Shown: positions 17,725 to 25,174, numbered from the stretch's first letter. The stretch is DNA of 64,000 nucleotides from Tsuneonella deserti (GCF_014644315.1 NZ_BMKL01000001.1:2243001-2307000), one strand, 5' to 3'. Translations and numbers: made by a program. The notes: a model not told the origin generated them from the sequence alone.

Positions 17725-18460
17725 CGGTGCCGCCCCCCGGCGCCCCGGCCTTGTTGGCAACGACCTTATCCGAAACCGGCTTATCCGCGATGACCCTGTC
17801 CGCGATGGCCCGGCGCGCCGCGCGGATCGCGGCGTCGCTTTCCTTCGCCCGGGCGCGCATCGCATCGATCTTGGCGTTGATCGCCGCGATCGTCGCCGCC
17901 TCGTCGGCCAGGGTGCGGCGGCCTTTCTCGCGGGCCACGCTTTCGCGGTGAGCGGTCAGGCAGCGCAGCGCGGCGGCCGTGTCGAACTTGGCCTTGCCCG
18001 TTTCGGCAGACCCGGCGGACTCTCCTCCCGCGCTGGCCGAACGCAAGTGGCGGAGCAGCTCCATCTCGAGGTTGTCGTATCCTTCGGCCAGCGCGGCGTA
18101 CCATCGGCGCGCAAAATCCGGGTCGGTACGGCGCAGCCGGTAGATCCGGCTCACCGGCAGGTCGGCGACCGCGGCTGCGGCAGCGACATTGGAGGTTGCG
18201 GCGAGCTCGTCGAGGAAGCGTTCAACTCGGGTTGCGTCGCGTTGGGGAGCCGGCCCCTGGCGGCGCTTCCGGCGTGCGTCGACCGGCTGGATCGCGTCCC
18301 ACGCCTCGCGGAAGTCTTCGTGCTTGTCGCGCCGGTTGTAGGGGGTGGAACTGGTTACTCCCGCGATGCGCGATGCTTCGCGCACGCCTTCCCCGGAGCG
18401 CAGAGCTTCGAGGAAACGCGCCACCCAGGCGGGCGCGGGCTTTCCTTTCGTGTCGGTCAT
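17717..18460 (-). CDS. Terminase small-subunit-like DNA-binding protein (GTA gp1-like)
   Basis: The 247-residue protein carries two helix-turn-helix repeats (about residues 24-45, VREASRIAGVTSSTPYNRR; and 91-113, ending LPVSRIYRLRR), each followed by an F-x-W segment. A long basic/alanine-rich helix occupies the C-terminal third. Position directly before TerL, the 8-nt overlap and the DNA-binding repeats fit a small terminase, as shown for gp1 in Rhodobacter capsulatus. Direct sequence similarity to that protein is not evident to me, so the role is inferred. Confidence 0.7.
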   Translation of the reverse strand: MTDTKGKPAPAWVARFLEALRSGEGVREASRIAGVTSSTPYNRRDKHEDFREAWDAIQPVDARRKRRQGPAPQRDATRVERFLDELAATSNVAAAAAVADLPVSRIYRLRRTDPDFARRWYAALAEGYDNLEMELLRHLRSASAGGESAGSAETGKAKFDTAAALRCLTAHRESVAREKGRRTLADEAATIAAINAKIDAMRARAKESDAAIRAARRAIADRVIADKPVSDKVVANKAGAPGGGTDG

Positions 18461-18497
18461 GTGGCTTCCCCGTCCCCGGCGACAGCGGACGCAAGAA

Positions 18498-18528
18498 CGG
18501 GCGGCGCCGGAAAAAACCGGCCCGCCCG
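18498..18528. other. GC-rich hairpin upstream of the terminase genes
   Basis: CGGGCG/CGCCCG outer arms and CCGG/CCGG inner arms enclose an A-tract on the plus strand, 38 nt before the small-terminase start. There is no T tail on either side, so a leader hairpin seems more likely than a terminator. Confidence 0.35.
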
Positions 18529-18558
18529 TTTCGAATCACACTTTCGCGATGTTCCGCT

Positions 18559-18611
18559 TCTCTAACCAGAGAGCGTCACGATGTCAACCAGAAATAACCG
18601 TATTGGTTAGA
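18559..18611. promoter_or_regulatory. Array of TAACCA-type motifs upstream of the GTA genes
   Basis: AACC cores at 18564, 18586 and 18596 and an inverted copy (GGTT at 18605) share flanks of the form TCTAACCA or TTCTAACCA. Cores are 22 and 10 nt apart, near whole helical turns. The first is also inside TCTCT-AACC-AGAGA and the last two form TAACC-N5-GGTTA. It lies 100-150 nt before the small-terminase gene and may bind a regulator. Confidence 0.35.
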
Positions 18612-18759
18612 AACTGCTGTTAGCTGGGGTCGTGTCCATGATCGCTAACAAGACGCGGATGCCGTTCGCCGCGGCAGTCAGAAGAACGAGTGCAATCCCC
18701 CAAGCCTCCCACGAAGTACCGCGCCGGGTAGTCTCCCCATTCAGTCCAGAGCGCAGCAA
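18607..18759 (-). CDS. Possible small membrane peptide (TTG start)
   Basis: Fifty codons from TTG 18759 encode one hydrophobic helix (WGIALVLLTAAANGIRVLLAI) with a charged N-terminus. The frame is the same as that of the 46-codon ORF just upstream, separated by one TAA (18765-18763). There is no clear ribosome-binding site, so expression would need coupling, readthrough or a lost start. It may instead be the second half of a broken gene. Confidence 0.35.
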   Translation of the reverse strand: MLRSGLNGETTRRGTSWEAWGIALVLLTAAANGIRVLLAIMDTTPANSSF

Positions 18760-18762
18760 GTC

Positions 18763-18903
18763 TTATTCGCAGGAAAAACGGACCGGGCCGATTTCCATCA
18801 GGTCCGGCGGCGTGTTCGTCCAGCCGATCGCTTCAAGCGGATTGGCAAATGCAATCGATAGATCCTCGTCCGCACGGCTGATCTTGATCTGCTCTGTCGA
18901 CAT
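18763..18903 (-). CDS. Small conserved-looking ORF of 46 residues
   Basis: The product starts MSTEQIKISRADEDLSIA and ends VRFSCE. It has an AGGGGG ribosome-binding site about 7 nt upstream of the ATG and normal codon use. It contains no known motif. It lies in the 585-nt spacer between the GTA remnant and the VTT gene. It could be a complete small protein or the first half of a gene interrupted by the TAA at 18763. Confidence 0.5.
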   Translation of the reverse strand: MSTEQIKISRADEDLSIAFANPLEAIGWTNTPPDLMEIGPVRFSCE

Positions 18904-19045
18904 CCGACAACCCCCCTATCTTTAGTAAGCGAGGGGCAGGCGGTGCGGCAATTATTCGAACTGGGGACGCCAATCGCTTTTTCCGGCGCCATTGTGCCGG
19001 GGCCCGCTCTCCCCTAGACGCGCGGCGCCTTGCGGGAGGATGCGC

Positions 19046-19681
19046 ATGCTGCGCCGGCTGTACGAATGGACGATGGAAAAGGCCGCGCACCGGCATGCGG
19101 TGTGGTGGCTGGCGCTGTTCGCTTTCGTCGAGGCGAGCTTCTTCCCGATACCGCCCCACCCCCTTCTCGGCCTGATGTGCCTGGCCGAACCGAAGAAGGC
19201 GCTGCGCTTCGCCGCGGTCGCCACCATCGCATCGGTGCTCGGCGGGCTGCTCGGCTATGCGATCGGGTGGGGACTGTACGATAGCGTCGGCACCCAGCTC
19301 CTCGCCGCGCTCGGGATGACCGAGAGCTTCCCGGTCGCGGCGTGCTACCTGCGCGAATACGGGGCCGAGATCATCATGATCAAGGGCGCGACCCCGATCC
19401 CGTTCAAGCTTTTGACGATCACCGCCGGATTCATCCACATGAACCTGGTCAGCTTCGTGCTCGCCAGCATCGTGAGCCGCGCGATCAGCTTCATGATCGT
19501 GGGCGTCCTGTTCCGCCTGTTCGGCGCGCCGATCAAGCGCTTCATTGACAAGTACCTTGGCCTTGTCACGATCGGCTTCGTGGTGCTGGTGGTCGGCGGG
19601 TTCATCGCCATCACCATGCTCTCGGGCGGCGGCGACAAGGCGAGCGACAAGTGCTCGGCGGCGGCAGTCCAGGCCGCCTAG
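19046..19681 (+). CDS. YqaA/VTT family inner-membrane protein
   Basis: The 211-residue protein is a short VTT (DedA-like) member. Its F.EASFFPIPPHPLL motif and the later KGATPIPFKLLTITAGF motif mark the two re-entrant loops, and four to five hydrophobic helices are visible. DedA proteins recycle lipid carriers; the role of the YqaA branch is not known. I choose ATG 19046 rather than 19040, because GGGAGGA (19034-19040) then sits 5 nt away. The stop shares CTAG with the convergent TauE gene. Confidence 0.82.
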   Translation: MLRRLYEWTMEKAAHRHAVWWLALFAFVEASFFPIPPHPLLGLMCLAEPKKALRFAAVATIASVLGGLLGYAIGWGLYDSVGTQLLAALGMTESFPVAACYLREYGAEIIMIKGATPIPFKLLTITAGFIHMNLVSFVLASIVSRAISFMIVGVLFRLFGAPIKRFIDKYLGLVTIGFVVLVVGGFIAITMLSGGGDKASDKCSAAAVQAA

Positions 19682-20457
19682 AGCGAGCTGTAGACCACGA
19701 ACAGGCCAACCCCGATCACGACCGCGGCGAACCCGCGCTCGAGCAGTTTCTTGCGGCTTGCCAGACGTTTACCCAGCAGCAGGCCGATCGCGCTGCCCAT
19801 CGCGCCGCCGGCGACCAGCCAGGCGACCAGCACCCAGTCGACATAGCCCGACAGCGCGTATGATGCCGCGGTCGTCGCGCCCAGTGCGGTGACTACCACC
19901 AGCGAACTTCCGATGGCCATGCCGATCGGCATCGCGGTCGCCGCGATCATCCCCGGCACGATCAGGAACCCGCCGCCGATCCCGAAGAAACCCGCGAGCA
20001 GACCGACGCCGAGCCCGTACGCCGCGAGGCGGGGGAGCAGGTGGCGCGCGCTCTCGGTATTGAGGCGCACGTCGGGATTGCCGCCGGTCTTGCGCCCGCG
20101 CAGCATGAGCGCGCCGACGACGACCATCAGCCCGCCGAACGCGGCGAGCAGCGCCTGCCCGTCGACCGCCTTGCCGATCTCCGCCCCGATCGCTGCGCCG
20201 AGCACGCCGGCCCCGCCGAATGTCAGCGCGCAGGGCCACTTCACGTTTCGGTTGCGGGCGTGTCCAGCCAGTCCCGTCGCGGCATTGAGCGCGACCGCCA
20301 CCGCCGCGGTGCCGATCGCGGCGTGCGCGCTCTCGACACCGACGACATAGACGAGCAGCGGCACCGCCACGATCGACCCGCCCCCTCCGACAAGGCCGAG
20401 GACGAAGCCGATCAGCGCGCCGCTCAGCAGCGCCAGTGCGATGGTGGCCGGATCCAT
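19678..20457 (-). CDS. TauE/SafE family sulfite exporter
   Basis: The 259-residue membrane protein has eight hydrophobic helices in two repeats, each opening with the TSUP glycine signature (FVLGLVGGGGSIVAVPLLV; GFFGIGGGFLIVPGM). TSUP proteins move sulfite or other sulfur anions across the inner membrane. Placed 4 nt after the rhodanese gene and in the operon with the ArsR regulator, it probably exports sulfite made by the persulfide dioxygenase across the divergent promoter. Confidence 0.88.
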   Translation of the reverse strand: MDPATIALALLSGALIGFVLGLVGGGGSIVAVPLLVYVVGVESAHAAIGTAAVAVALNAATGLAGHARNRNVKWPCALTFGGAGVLGAAIGAEIGKAVDGQALLAAFGGLMVVVGALMLRGRKTGGNPDVRLNTESARHLLPRLAAYGLGVGLLAGFFGIGGGFLIVPGMIAATAMPIGMAIGSSLVVVTALGATTAASYALSGYVDWVLVAWLVAGGAMGSAIGLLLGKRLASRKKLLERGFAAVVIGVGLFVVYSSL

Positions 20458-20461
20458 GGTC

Positions 20462-20980
20462 TCAGCTCGCTACAGGTTGGCGGTGATTCCACGGCATGAG
20501 CGCGAGGAGTCGCGCCATCCCGCACCAGCCGCTGACCCCGGCAAATGTAAGCCCCGCGCCGACGAAGCCCGACAGCGCGAACCACGCGGGTGCCACGGTG
20601 AAGCCAAGCAGAACGCCCACAAGAACGAGCGAGCCCGCGACGATCTGCACTTGGCGCATTATCTCGAGCGGGGCACCCTTGTCCTCCTCGACCGCGAGGC
20701 CGGCCTTGCGCCAGGCATCGATCCCGCCATCGAGCACGTAAGCCTCGCCATCGCAGCATGCGGCGAGCCGCGCGGCGTTGGCGCTGGTGCGCATGCCGGA
20801 TCGGCAGTGGAACACGATCGGGCCGGGAGCCTCGATCTTAGACAGAGAGTCGAGCGGGCGGTTGTCCGCCCCGGGGATGCGCACCCGCGCGAATTCGTCT
20901 GGTGAGCGCACATCGACGATGCGGCCGCCAGCGCGGGCGAGGCGGCTCGCCTCGGCAGGGGAGACGGTGGGAAGGGTCAT
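20462..20980 (-). CDS. Rhodanese with DUF2892 membrane tail
   Basis: The 172-residue protein joins a rhodanese domain (about residues 8-95, active-site loop HCRSGMRT with the catalytic Cys) to two hydrophobic segments (about 110-128 and 132-150) of the YgaP/DUF2892 type. It transfers sulfane sulfur at the membrane. It starts at ATG 20980, overlapping the regulator's stop (ATGA). The in-frame start at 21064 would lie inside the regulator gene. Confidence 0.88.
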   Translation of the reverse strand: MTLPTVSPAEASRLARAGGRIVDVRSPDEFARVRIPGADNRPLDSLSKIEAPGPIVFHCRSGMRTSANAARLAACCDGEAYVLDGGIDAWRKAGLAVEEDKGAPLEIMRQVQIVAGSLVLVGVLLGFTVAPAWFALSGFVGAGLTFAGVSGWCGMARLLALMPWNHRQPVAS

Positions 20981-21309
20981 TGGCCTTGGTCCTTGTCTGA
21001 GCAGTAAAGTTGATAGAGCGTCGCCAGCAAGGTCTCGCAGCGCGGATCGGCAACCCGGTACCACGCGGCCTGCGCCTCGCGCCGGGCGGCGACGAGTCCC
21101 TCGGCCCGCAGCTTCGCGAGGTGCTGCGAGAGCGCCGACTGCGAGAGGCCGACGTCTTCCGCGAGATCGCCAACCATCATCTCACCATGCTCGGTGAGCT
21201 TGCACATGATCATCAGCCGCCGCCCGTTGCCGAGTGCGCGCAGCAGGTCGGCCACCGCGTCGGCGTTGGCGGAGAAGGTTGCGAGGTCCATCTGGTGAAG
21301 CTGTTTCAT
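20977..21309 (-). CDS. ArsR-family repressor of BigR/SqrR dithiol type
   Basis: The 110-residue winged helix-turn-helix protein has its recognition helix around LSQSALSQHLAKLR. Cys36 (MIMCKL) and Cys103 (QLYCSD) stand where BigR, SqrR and YgaV carry the pair that forms a tetrasulfide link with persulfides; Cys91 is extra. In these relatives oxidation by sulfane sulfur releases DNA and turns on sulfide detoxification genes, which fits the neighbours exactly. The gene leads the rhodanese-TauE operon and diverges from the dioxygenase gene. Confidence 0.88.
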   Translation of the reverse strand: MKQLHQMDLATFSANADAVADLLRALGNGRRLMIMCKLTEHGEMMVGDLAEDVGLSQSALSQHLAKLRAEGLVAARREAQAAWYRVADPRCETLLATLYQLYCSDKDQGQ

Positions 21310-21315
21310 TAGGAC

Positions 21316-21330
21316 TTGCTAAATAAGCAA
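21316..21330. promoter_or_regulatory. Likely operator of the ArsR-type repressor
   Basis: TTGCT-AAATA-AGCAA is a perfect 5-bp inverted repeat with a 5-nt AT spacer, 7 nt before the repressor start and 38 nt before the dioxygenase start. One site could control both divergent units. Confidence 0.6.
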
Positions 21331-21367
21331 ACCGTGATATATGTCAAGCACGAAAAGGAGAGCAGCG

Positions 21368-22246
21368 ATGCCGACCCCCACGATCCGTGCTTTTTTCGAC
21401 GAGCCGACCAACACAGTCAGCTACCTCGTCTCGGACCCCGCAACCCGCCGCGCCGCGGTGATCGACCCGGTTCTCGACTTCGACCTTCCCAGCGGGGAGG
21501 CCGACGTCCGTTCCGCGCAGGCGATCCTTGCCGCCGCGAAGGATGATGGCCTGACGATCGACTGGGTGCTCGAAACTCACGCCCACGCCGATCACCTCTC
21601 GGCCGCGCCGTTCATCAAGGCCGAGACCGGCGCCAGGATCGGCATCGGAGAGCACATCCGCGACGTGCAAAAGATCTTTCGCCCGATGTTCCACGCCGAC
21701 GACCTCAAGACCGACGGGTCGGACTTCGATCACCTCTTCGCCGACGGCGAGACCTTCACGTTGGGCGAGCTGACGGTCGAGGTCATCCACGTCCCCGGCC
21801 ACACCCCGGCGGATGTCGCGTTCCGCATCGGCGACGCGGTGTTTGTCGGCGACACGCTGTTCATGCCCGACTACGGCACCGCGCGCGCCGACTTTCCGGG
21901 CGGAGACGCGCGCCAGCTCTACCGCTCGATCCGCAAGCTGCTTACGCTCCCTGAAGACACCCGCCTGTTCCTGTGCCACGACTACAAGGCGCCCGGCCGC
22001 GACCAGTTCGCGTGGGAGACGACGGTTGCCGAGCAGCGAACCAATTCGGTTCACGTTCACGATGGAGTGAGCGAAGAAGAGTTCGTCGCCATGCGCGAAG
22101 CACGCGACGCCACGCTGGCCGTGCCGCGCCTCCTTCTTCCGTCGGTGCAGGTCAACATCCGAGCCGGCCGCATGCCTCCGGCCGAGGACAACGGCGTCAG
22201 CTACCTGCGCATTCCGGTGAAACCGGTGGCCCGCCCGGTGGGCTGA
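21368..22246 (+). CDS. Persulfide dioxygenase-like MBL-fold hydrolase
   Basis: The 292-residue protein has the metal site THAHADHL, a histidine in HVPGHTPAD, the aspartate in VFVGDTLFMPDYGTARADFPGG and a late LCHDY, all typical of the ETHE1/Blh group. Those enzymes oxidise glutathione persulfide to sulfite in the cytoplasm. A strong GGAGAG ribosome-binding site precedes ATG 21368. Its stop abuts that of the convergent serine palmitoyltransferase gene (TGATCA). Confidence 0.9.
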   Translation: MPTPTIRAFFDEPTNTVSYLVSDPATRRAAVIDPVLDFDLPSGEADVRSAQAILAAAKDDGLTIDWVLETHAHADHLSAAPFIKAETGARIGIGEHIRDVQKIFRPMFHADDLKTDGSDFDHLFADGETFTLGELTVEVIHVPGHTPADVAFRIGDAVFVGDTLFMPDYGTARADFPGGDARQLYRSIRKLLTLPEDTRLFLCHDYKAPGRDQFAWETTVAEQRTNSVHVHDGVSEEEFVAMREARDATLAVPRLLLPSVQVNIRAGRMPPAEDNGVSYLRIPVKPVARPVG

Positions 22247-23500
22247 TCAGCCGATAATTCCGATTGCCTTGCCCGCACGCTCGAACATGCCGAGGATGGT
22301 CTGGACCTCCTCGGCAGAGTGTTCGGCGCACAGCGAGCAGCGCAGCAGCGTCATGTTGGCGGGCGTCGCCGGCGGACGGGCGAGGTTGACGTAGAGCCCT
22401 TCCTTGAGAAGCGCCTCCCACATGGCCGCGCCGCGTTCCAGGTCGGGCATGATGACCGCCACGATCGCGCTCTGCGGCTCCGCCGTGCCGAGCTGGAAGC
22501 CTAGGCCGGTCAGACCCTGGTGCAGCGTCTTCGAATTTTCCCACAAGTGCGCGCGCTTGTTGGAGCCGTGCATCAGCTTGCGGATCGAGGTTGCAGCGGT
22601 CGCCACCACGCTCGGCGGGAGCGAGGCCGTAAACACGTAGGGGCGGCAGACCAGGCGAAGGATTTCGAACTTGGGGTGGTTGGAGACGCAGAAACCCCCG
22701 ACCGTGCCGACCGACTTCGAGAACGTGCCGATCACGAAGTCGACGTCGTCAAGCACGCCCTGCGCCTCGGCCACGCCGCGTCCGTGCTCGCCGATGAAGC
22801 CCATGGAATGCGCCTCGTCCACCAGCACCATCGCGCCGTGCTTCTTGGCGACCGCGATCATCTCCTTGAGCGGCGCGATGTCGCCGAGCATCGAATAGAC
22901 GCCCTCGAGCACGACCAGCTTGCCCGCGCCTTCGGGAATGCGGCCGAGCCGCTTGTCCATCGCCTCGATATCGTTGTGCTTGAACGGCACGATCTCGGCG
23001 TCGCCCAGCTTGCAGCCGTCCCAGATGCTCGCGTGGCTGTCGATGTCGAGCACGATGTAATCGCCCTTGCCGGCGATCGTGCTGATGATGCCGAGGTTGG
23101 CCTGGTAGCCGGTCGAAAACACCATGGCATGGTCCATGCCGTAGAATTCCCGGAGCGCATTCTCGCACTCCTTGTGGCCGCGATAGGTCCCGTTGAGCAC
23201 GCGGCTGCCGGTAGTGCCGCTGCCGAATTGGTCGAGCGCCTGCTTGCCCGCGGCGATGACGTCTTCGTCGAACGTCATGCCCATGTAGTTGTAAGTGCCG
23301 AGCAGGATCGTGTCGCGCCCGTTGCAGATCGCCCGGGTCGGAGAGAGCACTTTCTCCATCACGAGGTTGAACGGATCCTCCTGCCCGCCCGCGAGCAAGC
23401 CTTCGCGCATTGCGATCAGCGGATCGAACTTGGCGAACAGGTCCGGCGTGTCGCCGGTGCGGATGACCGGCTTGTCCGGCTCGTCGATGCCTTCGCTCAT
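22247..23500 (-). CDS. spt: Serine palmitoyltransferase
   Basis: The 417-residue alpha-oxoamine synthase condenses serine with an acyl thioester to 3-ketosphinganine, the first step of sphingolipid synthesis. Visible marks are the PLP lysine in GTFSKSVGTVGGF, the DEAHSMG motif and the glycine-rich GSGTTGSRVLNG. Overlap with a carrier-protein gene (4 nt) suggests the acyl donor is acyl-ACP. Other members of the family (KBL, BioF) lack such an ACP partner and the N-terminal extension seen here. Confidence 0.92.
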   Translation of the reverse strand: MSEGIDEPDKPVIRTGDTPDLFAKFDPLIAMREGLLAGGQEDPFNLVMEKVLSPTRAICNGRDTILLGTYNYMGMTFDEDVIAAGKQALDQFGSGTTGSRVLNGTYRGHKECENALREFYGMDHAMVFSTGYQANLGIISTIAGKGDYIVLDIDSHASIWDGCKLGDAEIVPFKHNDIEAMDKRLGRIPEGAGKLVVLEGVYSMLGDIAPLKEMIAVAKKHGAMVLVDEAHSMGFIGEHGRGVAEAQGVLDDVDFVIGTFSKSVGTVGGFCVSNHPKFEILRLVCRPYVFTASLPPSVVATAATSIRKLMHGSNKRAHLWENSKTLHQGLTGLGFQLGTAEPQSAIVAVIMPDLERGAAMWEALLKEGLYVNLARPPATPANMTLLRCSLCAEHSAEEVQTILGMFERAGKAIGIIG

Positions 23501-23739
23501 GCGCCCTGCGTCTCGTGCACGGCGTCGATGAGGTTGCCCCAGGTCTCGATCTCGGCCTGCTGGTTCATCGAGATGATGATGTCGAATTCGTCCTCGATCG
23601 CGGCGACGAAGTCCATCACCGTCAGGCTGTCGAATTCGAGGTCGCCGGCAAATGTGGTGTCCTCGTCGATAGCGACGTTCTTCTTGTTGAACGGTTCGAC
23701 GATGGCACGGATGCGGGCGTCGACTTCATCGCGGTTCAT
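23497..23739 (-). CDS. acpR: Acyl carrier protein for sphingolipid synthesis
   Basis: The 80-residue acidic carrier has the phosphopantetheine site DSL with Ser38 in LEFDSLTVMDF. In Caulobacter the equivalent gene next to spt is acpR. The start codon has a weak AAGGAT motif upstream. The other ceramide genes (reductase, ceramide synthase) are not next to it in this window. Confidence 0.9.
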   Translation of the reverse strand: MNRDEVDARIRAIVEPFNKKNVAIDEDTTFAGDLEFDSLTVMDFVAAIEDEFDIIISMNQQAEIETWGNLIDAVHETQGA

Positions 23740-23876
23740 GGTTCGGTCGGTATCCTTTTTGGCCCGGCGGGCGCTGCCACGGCAATGCGGCGGAAAAGCG
23801 GCTCCGGGCCGCGCTTGTCAAGCTCCTCGCGCGCTGGCAAGCCCTCAGGGTCGAGGAATGCGAGGGGGAGGTACGC

Positions 23877-24425
23877 ATGGCGGACAACTCCGGAACCGGC
23901 GCCGAAGCCATGCCCCCGGCGCGCCCTTCGGCGTATTCGCAACACGCGATCCACCTTGTTCGCACGACCCAGCAGCAGACGCTCCAGCTTTCGCAGATGG
24001 CCGACCAGAAGGCTTCGATCCTGATGGGCGCGAGCTTCCTGGTCTTTTCCATCGCCGTTAGCCGCGCCTTCGCCGGACACCTGCCGATAAGCCTCGCTAT
24101 CCTGGCTTGCTTCGCGTTCCTCAGTTCGCTGTGCGCGGTGATCGCGGTGCTGCCCTCCGTCTCGCGCAGCAAGGGTCCGCAAAGCCCCAACCGGCTCTTC
24201 TTCGGTCATTTCGCGGGGCGCGACGAGGCCGAATGGACGGCCGACGTACTCGATCAGTTGAAGGACGACGAAACGGTGTTCCGCACGATGCTGCACGACA
24301 TCTACCAGAACGGGCAGGTGCTCCAGCGAAAGAAATACCGGTTCATGGGCCTGGCTTATCGCATTTTCGTGGCCGGACTCGTCGTCACGCTCGTCTCGTT
24401 CGCGATCGAGCTGGTCCTGAATTAG
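23877..24425 (+). CDS. DUF5706 membrane protein, Pycsar-effector-like
   Basis: The 182-residue protein has a DUF5706 core: an amphipathic start (HAIHLVRTTQQQTLQLSQMADQKASILMGASF), two hydrophobic helices (about residues 48-66 and 71-92) and a third near the C-terminus (about 159-181). In Pycsar defence, similar transmembrane proteins are activated by cyclic CMP or UMP made by a neighbouring cyclase. No cyclase lies nearby; the neighbours are spt-acpR and a receiver protein. Chromosomal stand-alone copies may have a housekeeping role. Confidence 0.75.
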   Translation: MADNSGTGAEAMPPARPSAYSQHAIHLVRTTQQQTLQLSQMADQKASILMGASFLVFSIAVSRAFAGHLPISLAILACFAFLSSLCAVIAVLPSVSRSKGPQSPNRLFFGHFAGRDEAEWTADVLDQLKDDETVFRTMLHDIYQNGQVLQRKKYRFMGLAYRIFVAGLVVTLVSFAIELVLN

Positions 24426-24436
24426 CTGGTATTCGG

Positions 24437-24823
24437 TTATCCCGGCAGTAGCCCGCGCACGGCGGCCATGAACGGCCCGATCGATACCGGTTTCGAAAGA
24501 TAGCCAGTCGCGCCCGCGTCGCGGATCCTGTCTTCGTCGCCCTTCCCGGCATACGCGGTGACCGCGAGAACCGGGGTGTCGCCCAGCGTGGCATCCCGGC
24601 GCATGGCGCTGATGAGATCGACGCCCGAGACATTGGGCAACTGGATATCCATGATCACGAGATCGGGCGCAAAAGCGCGCGCGGCGTTGAGCACCAGCTC
24701 GCCATCGGCGACCGGCTCGACCTCGAATCCGCTGGTGCGCAGCACGTCGCAGAACAGCTTGCGGTTGAGGTCGTTGTCCTCGACAACCATAATTCTCTTT
24801 GCCACTGAGGCGCCCACTCCCAT
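24437..24823 (-). CDS. DivK-like single-domain response regulator
   Basis: The 128-residue product is a bare receiver domain. It has the acidic pair ED near its start (VVEDNDLNR), the phospho-acceptor aspartate in LVIMDIQLPNVSG, a threonine/alanine switch (VTAYA) and the lysine of YLSKPVS. Wording such as MVVEDNDLNRKLFCDVLR matches DivK, the cell-cycle regulator of Caulobacter. A GTG six codons in (24805) would give the canonical start VAKRIMVVEDN and may be the true one. Confidence 0.85.
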   Translation of the reverse strand: MGVGASVAKRIMVVEDNDLNRKLFCDVLRTSGFEVEPVADGELVLNAARAFAPDLVIMDIQLPNVSGVDLISAMRRDATLGDTPVLAVTAYAGKGDEDRIRDAGATGYLSKPVSIGPFMAAVRGLLPG

Positions 24824-24871
24824 ATCGCCCGCTTACCGGCCTGCCCCACCGCTTAGGGCCCATAAAGGACG

Positions 24872-25174
24872 CTGACAATTACCGCCGAAACGCCTTCACA
24901 CCACCATCCGGGCGACGCCGATACGCTGGCGCTATCGGCGCTTGGCTGGGTGCTTGCCGATCAGGACCGCGCCGACCGGCTGCTGGCGCTGACCGGACTT
25001 ACGCCGGAGGTGCTGCGCGAGAACCTGACCGACCGGGCCGTGCTCGGCGCCGTTCTCGATTACCTTGCATCGCACGAGCCCGACATGGTCCTGGCTGCCG
25101 ACGCGCTCAATGTTGCGCCGGAACGGCTGGCGCAGGCGCGCACGGAGCTTTCGGGCGGGGCGCTGCCCGAATGA
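24872..25174 (+). CDS. DUF3572 family protein (start uncertain)
   Basis: The protein contains the DUF3572 pattern ALSALGWVLADQDRADRLLALTGL and ends in LAAADALNV...ERLAQAR. A GTG at 24950 would cut off the conserved ALGW motif, and the frame is closed by TAA at 24863. The real start is thus between: CTG 24872 is used here, and an ATT at 24878 is better spaced from AAAGGA (24864-24869). The stop overlaps the HAD gene (ATGA). Small helical protein; function unknown. Confidence 0.65.
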   Translation: MTITAETPSHHHPGDADTLALSALGWVLADQDRADRLLALTGLTPEVLRENLTDRAVLGAVLDYLASHEPDMVLAADALNVAPERLAQARTELSGGALPE

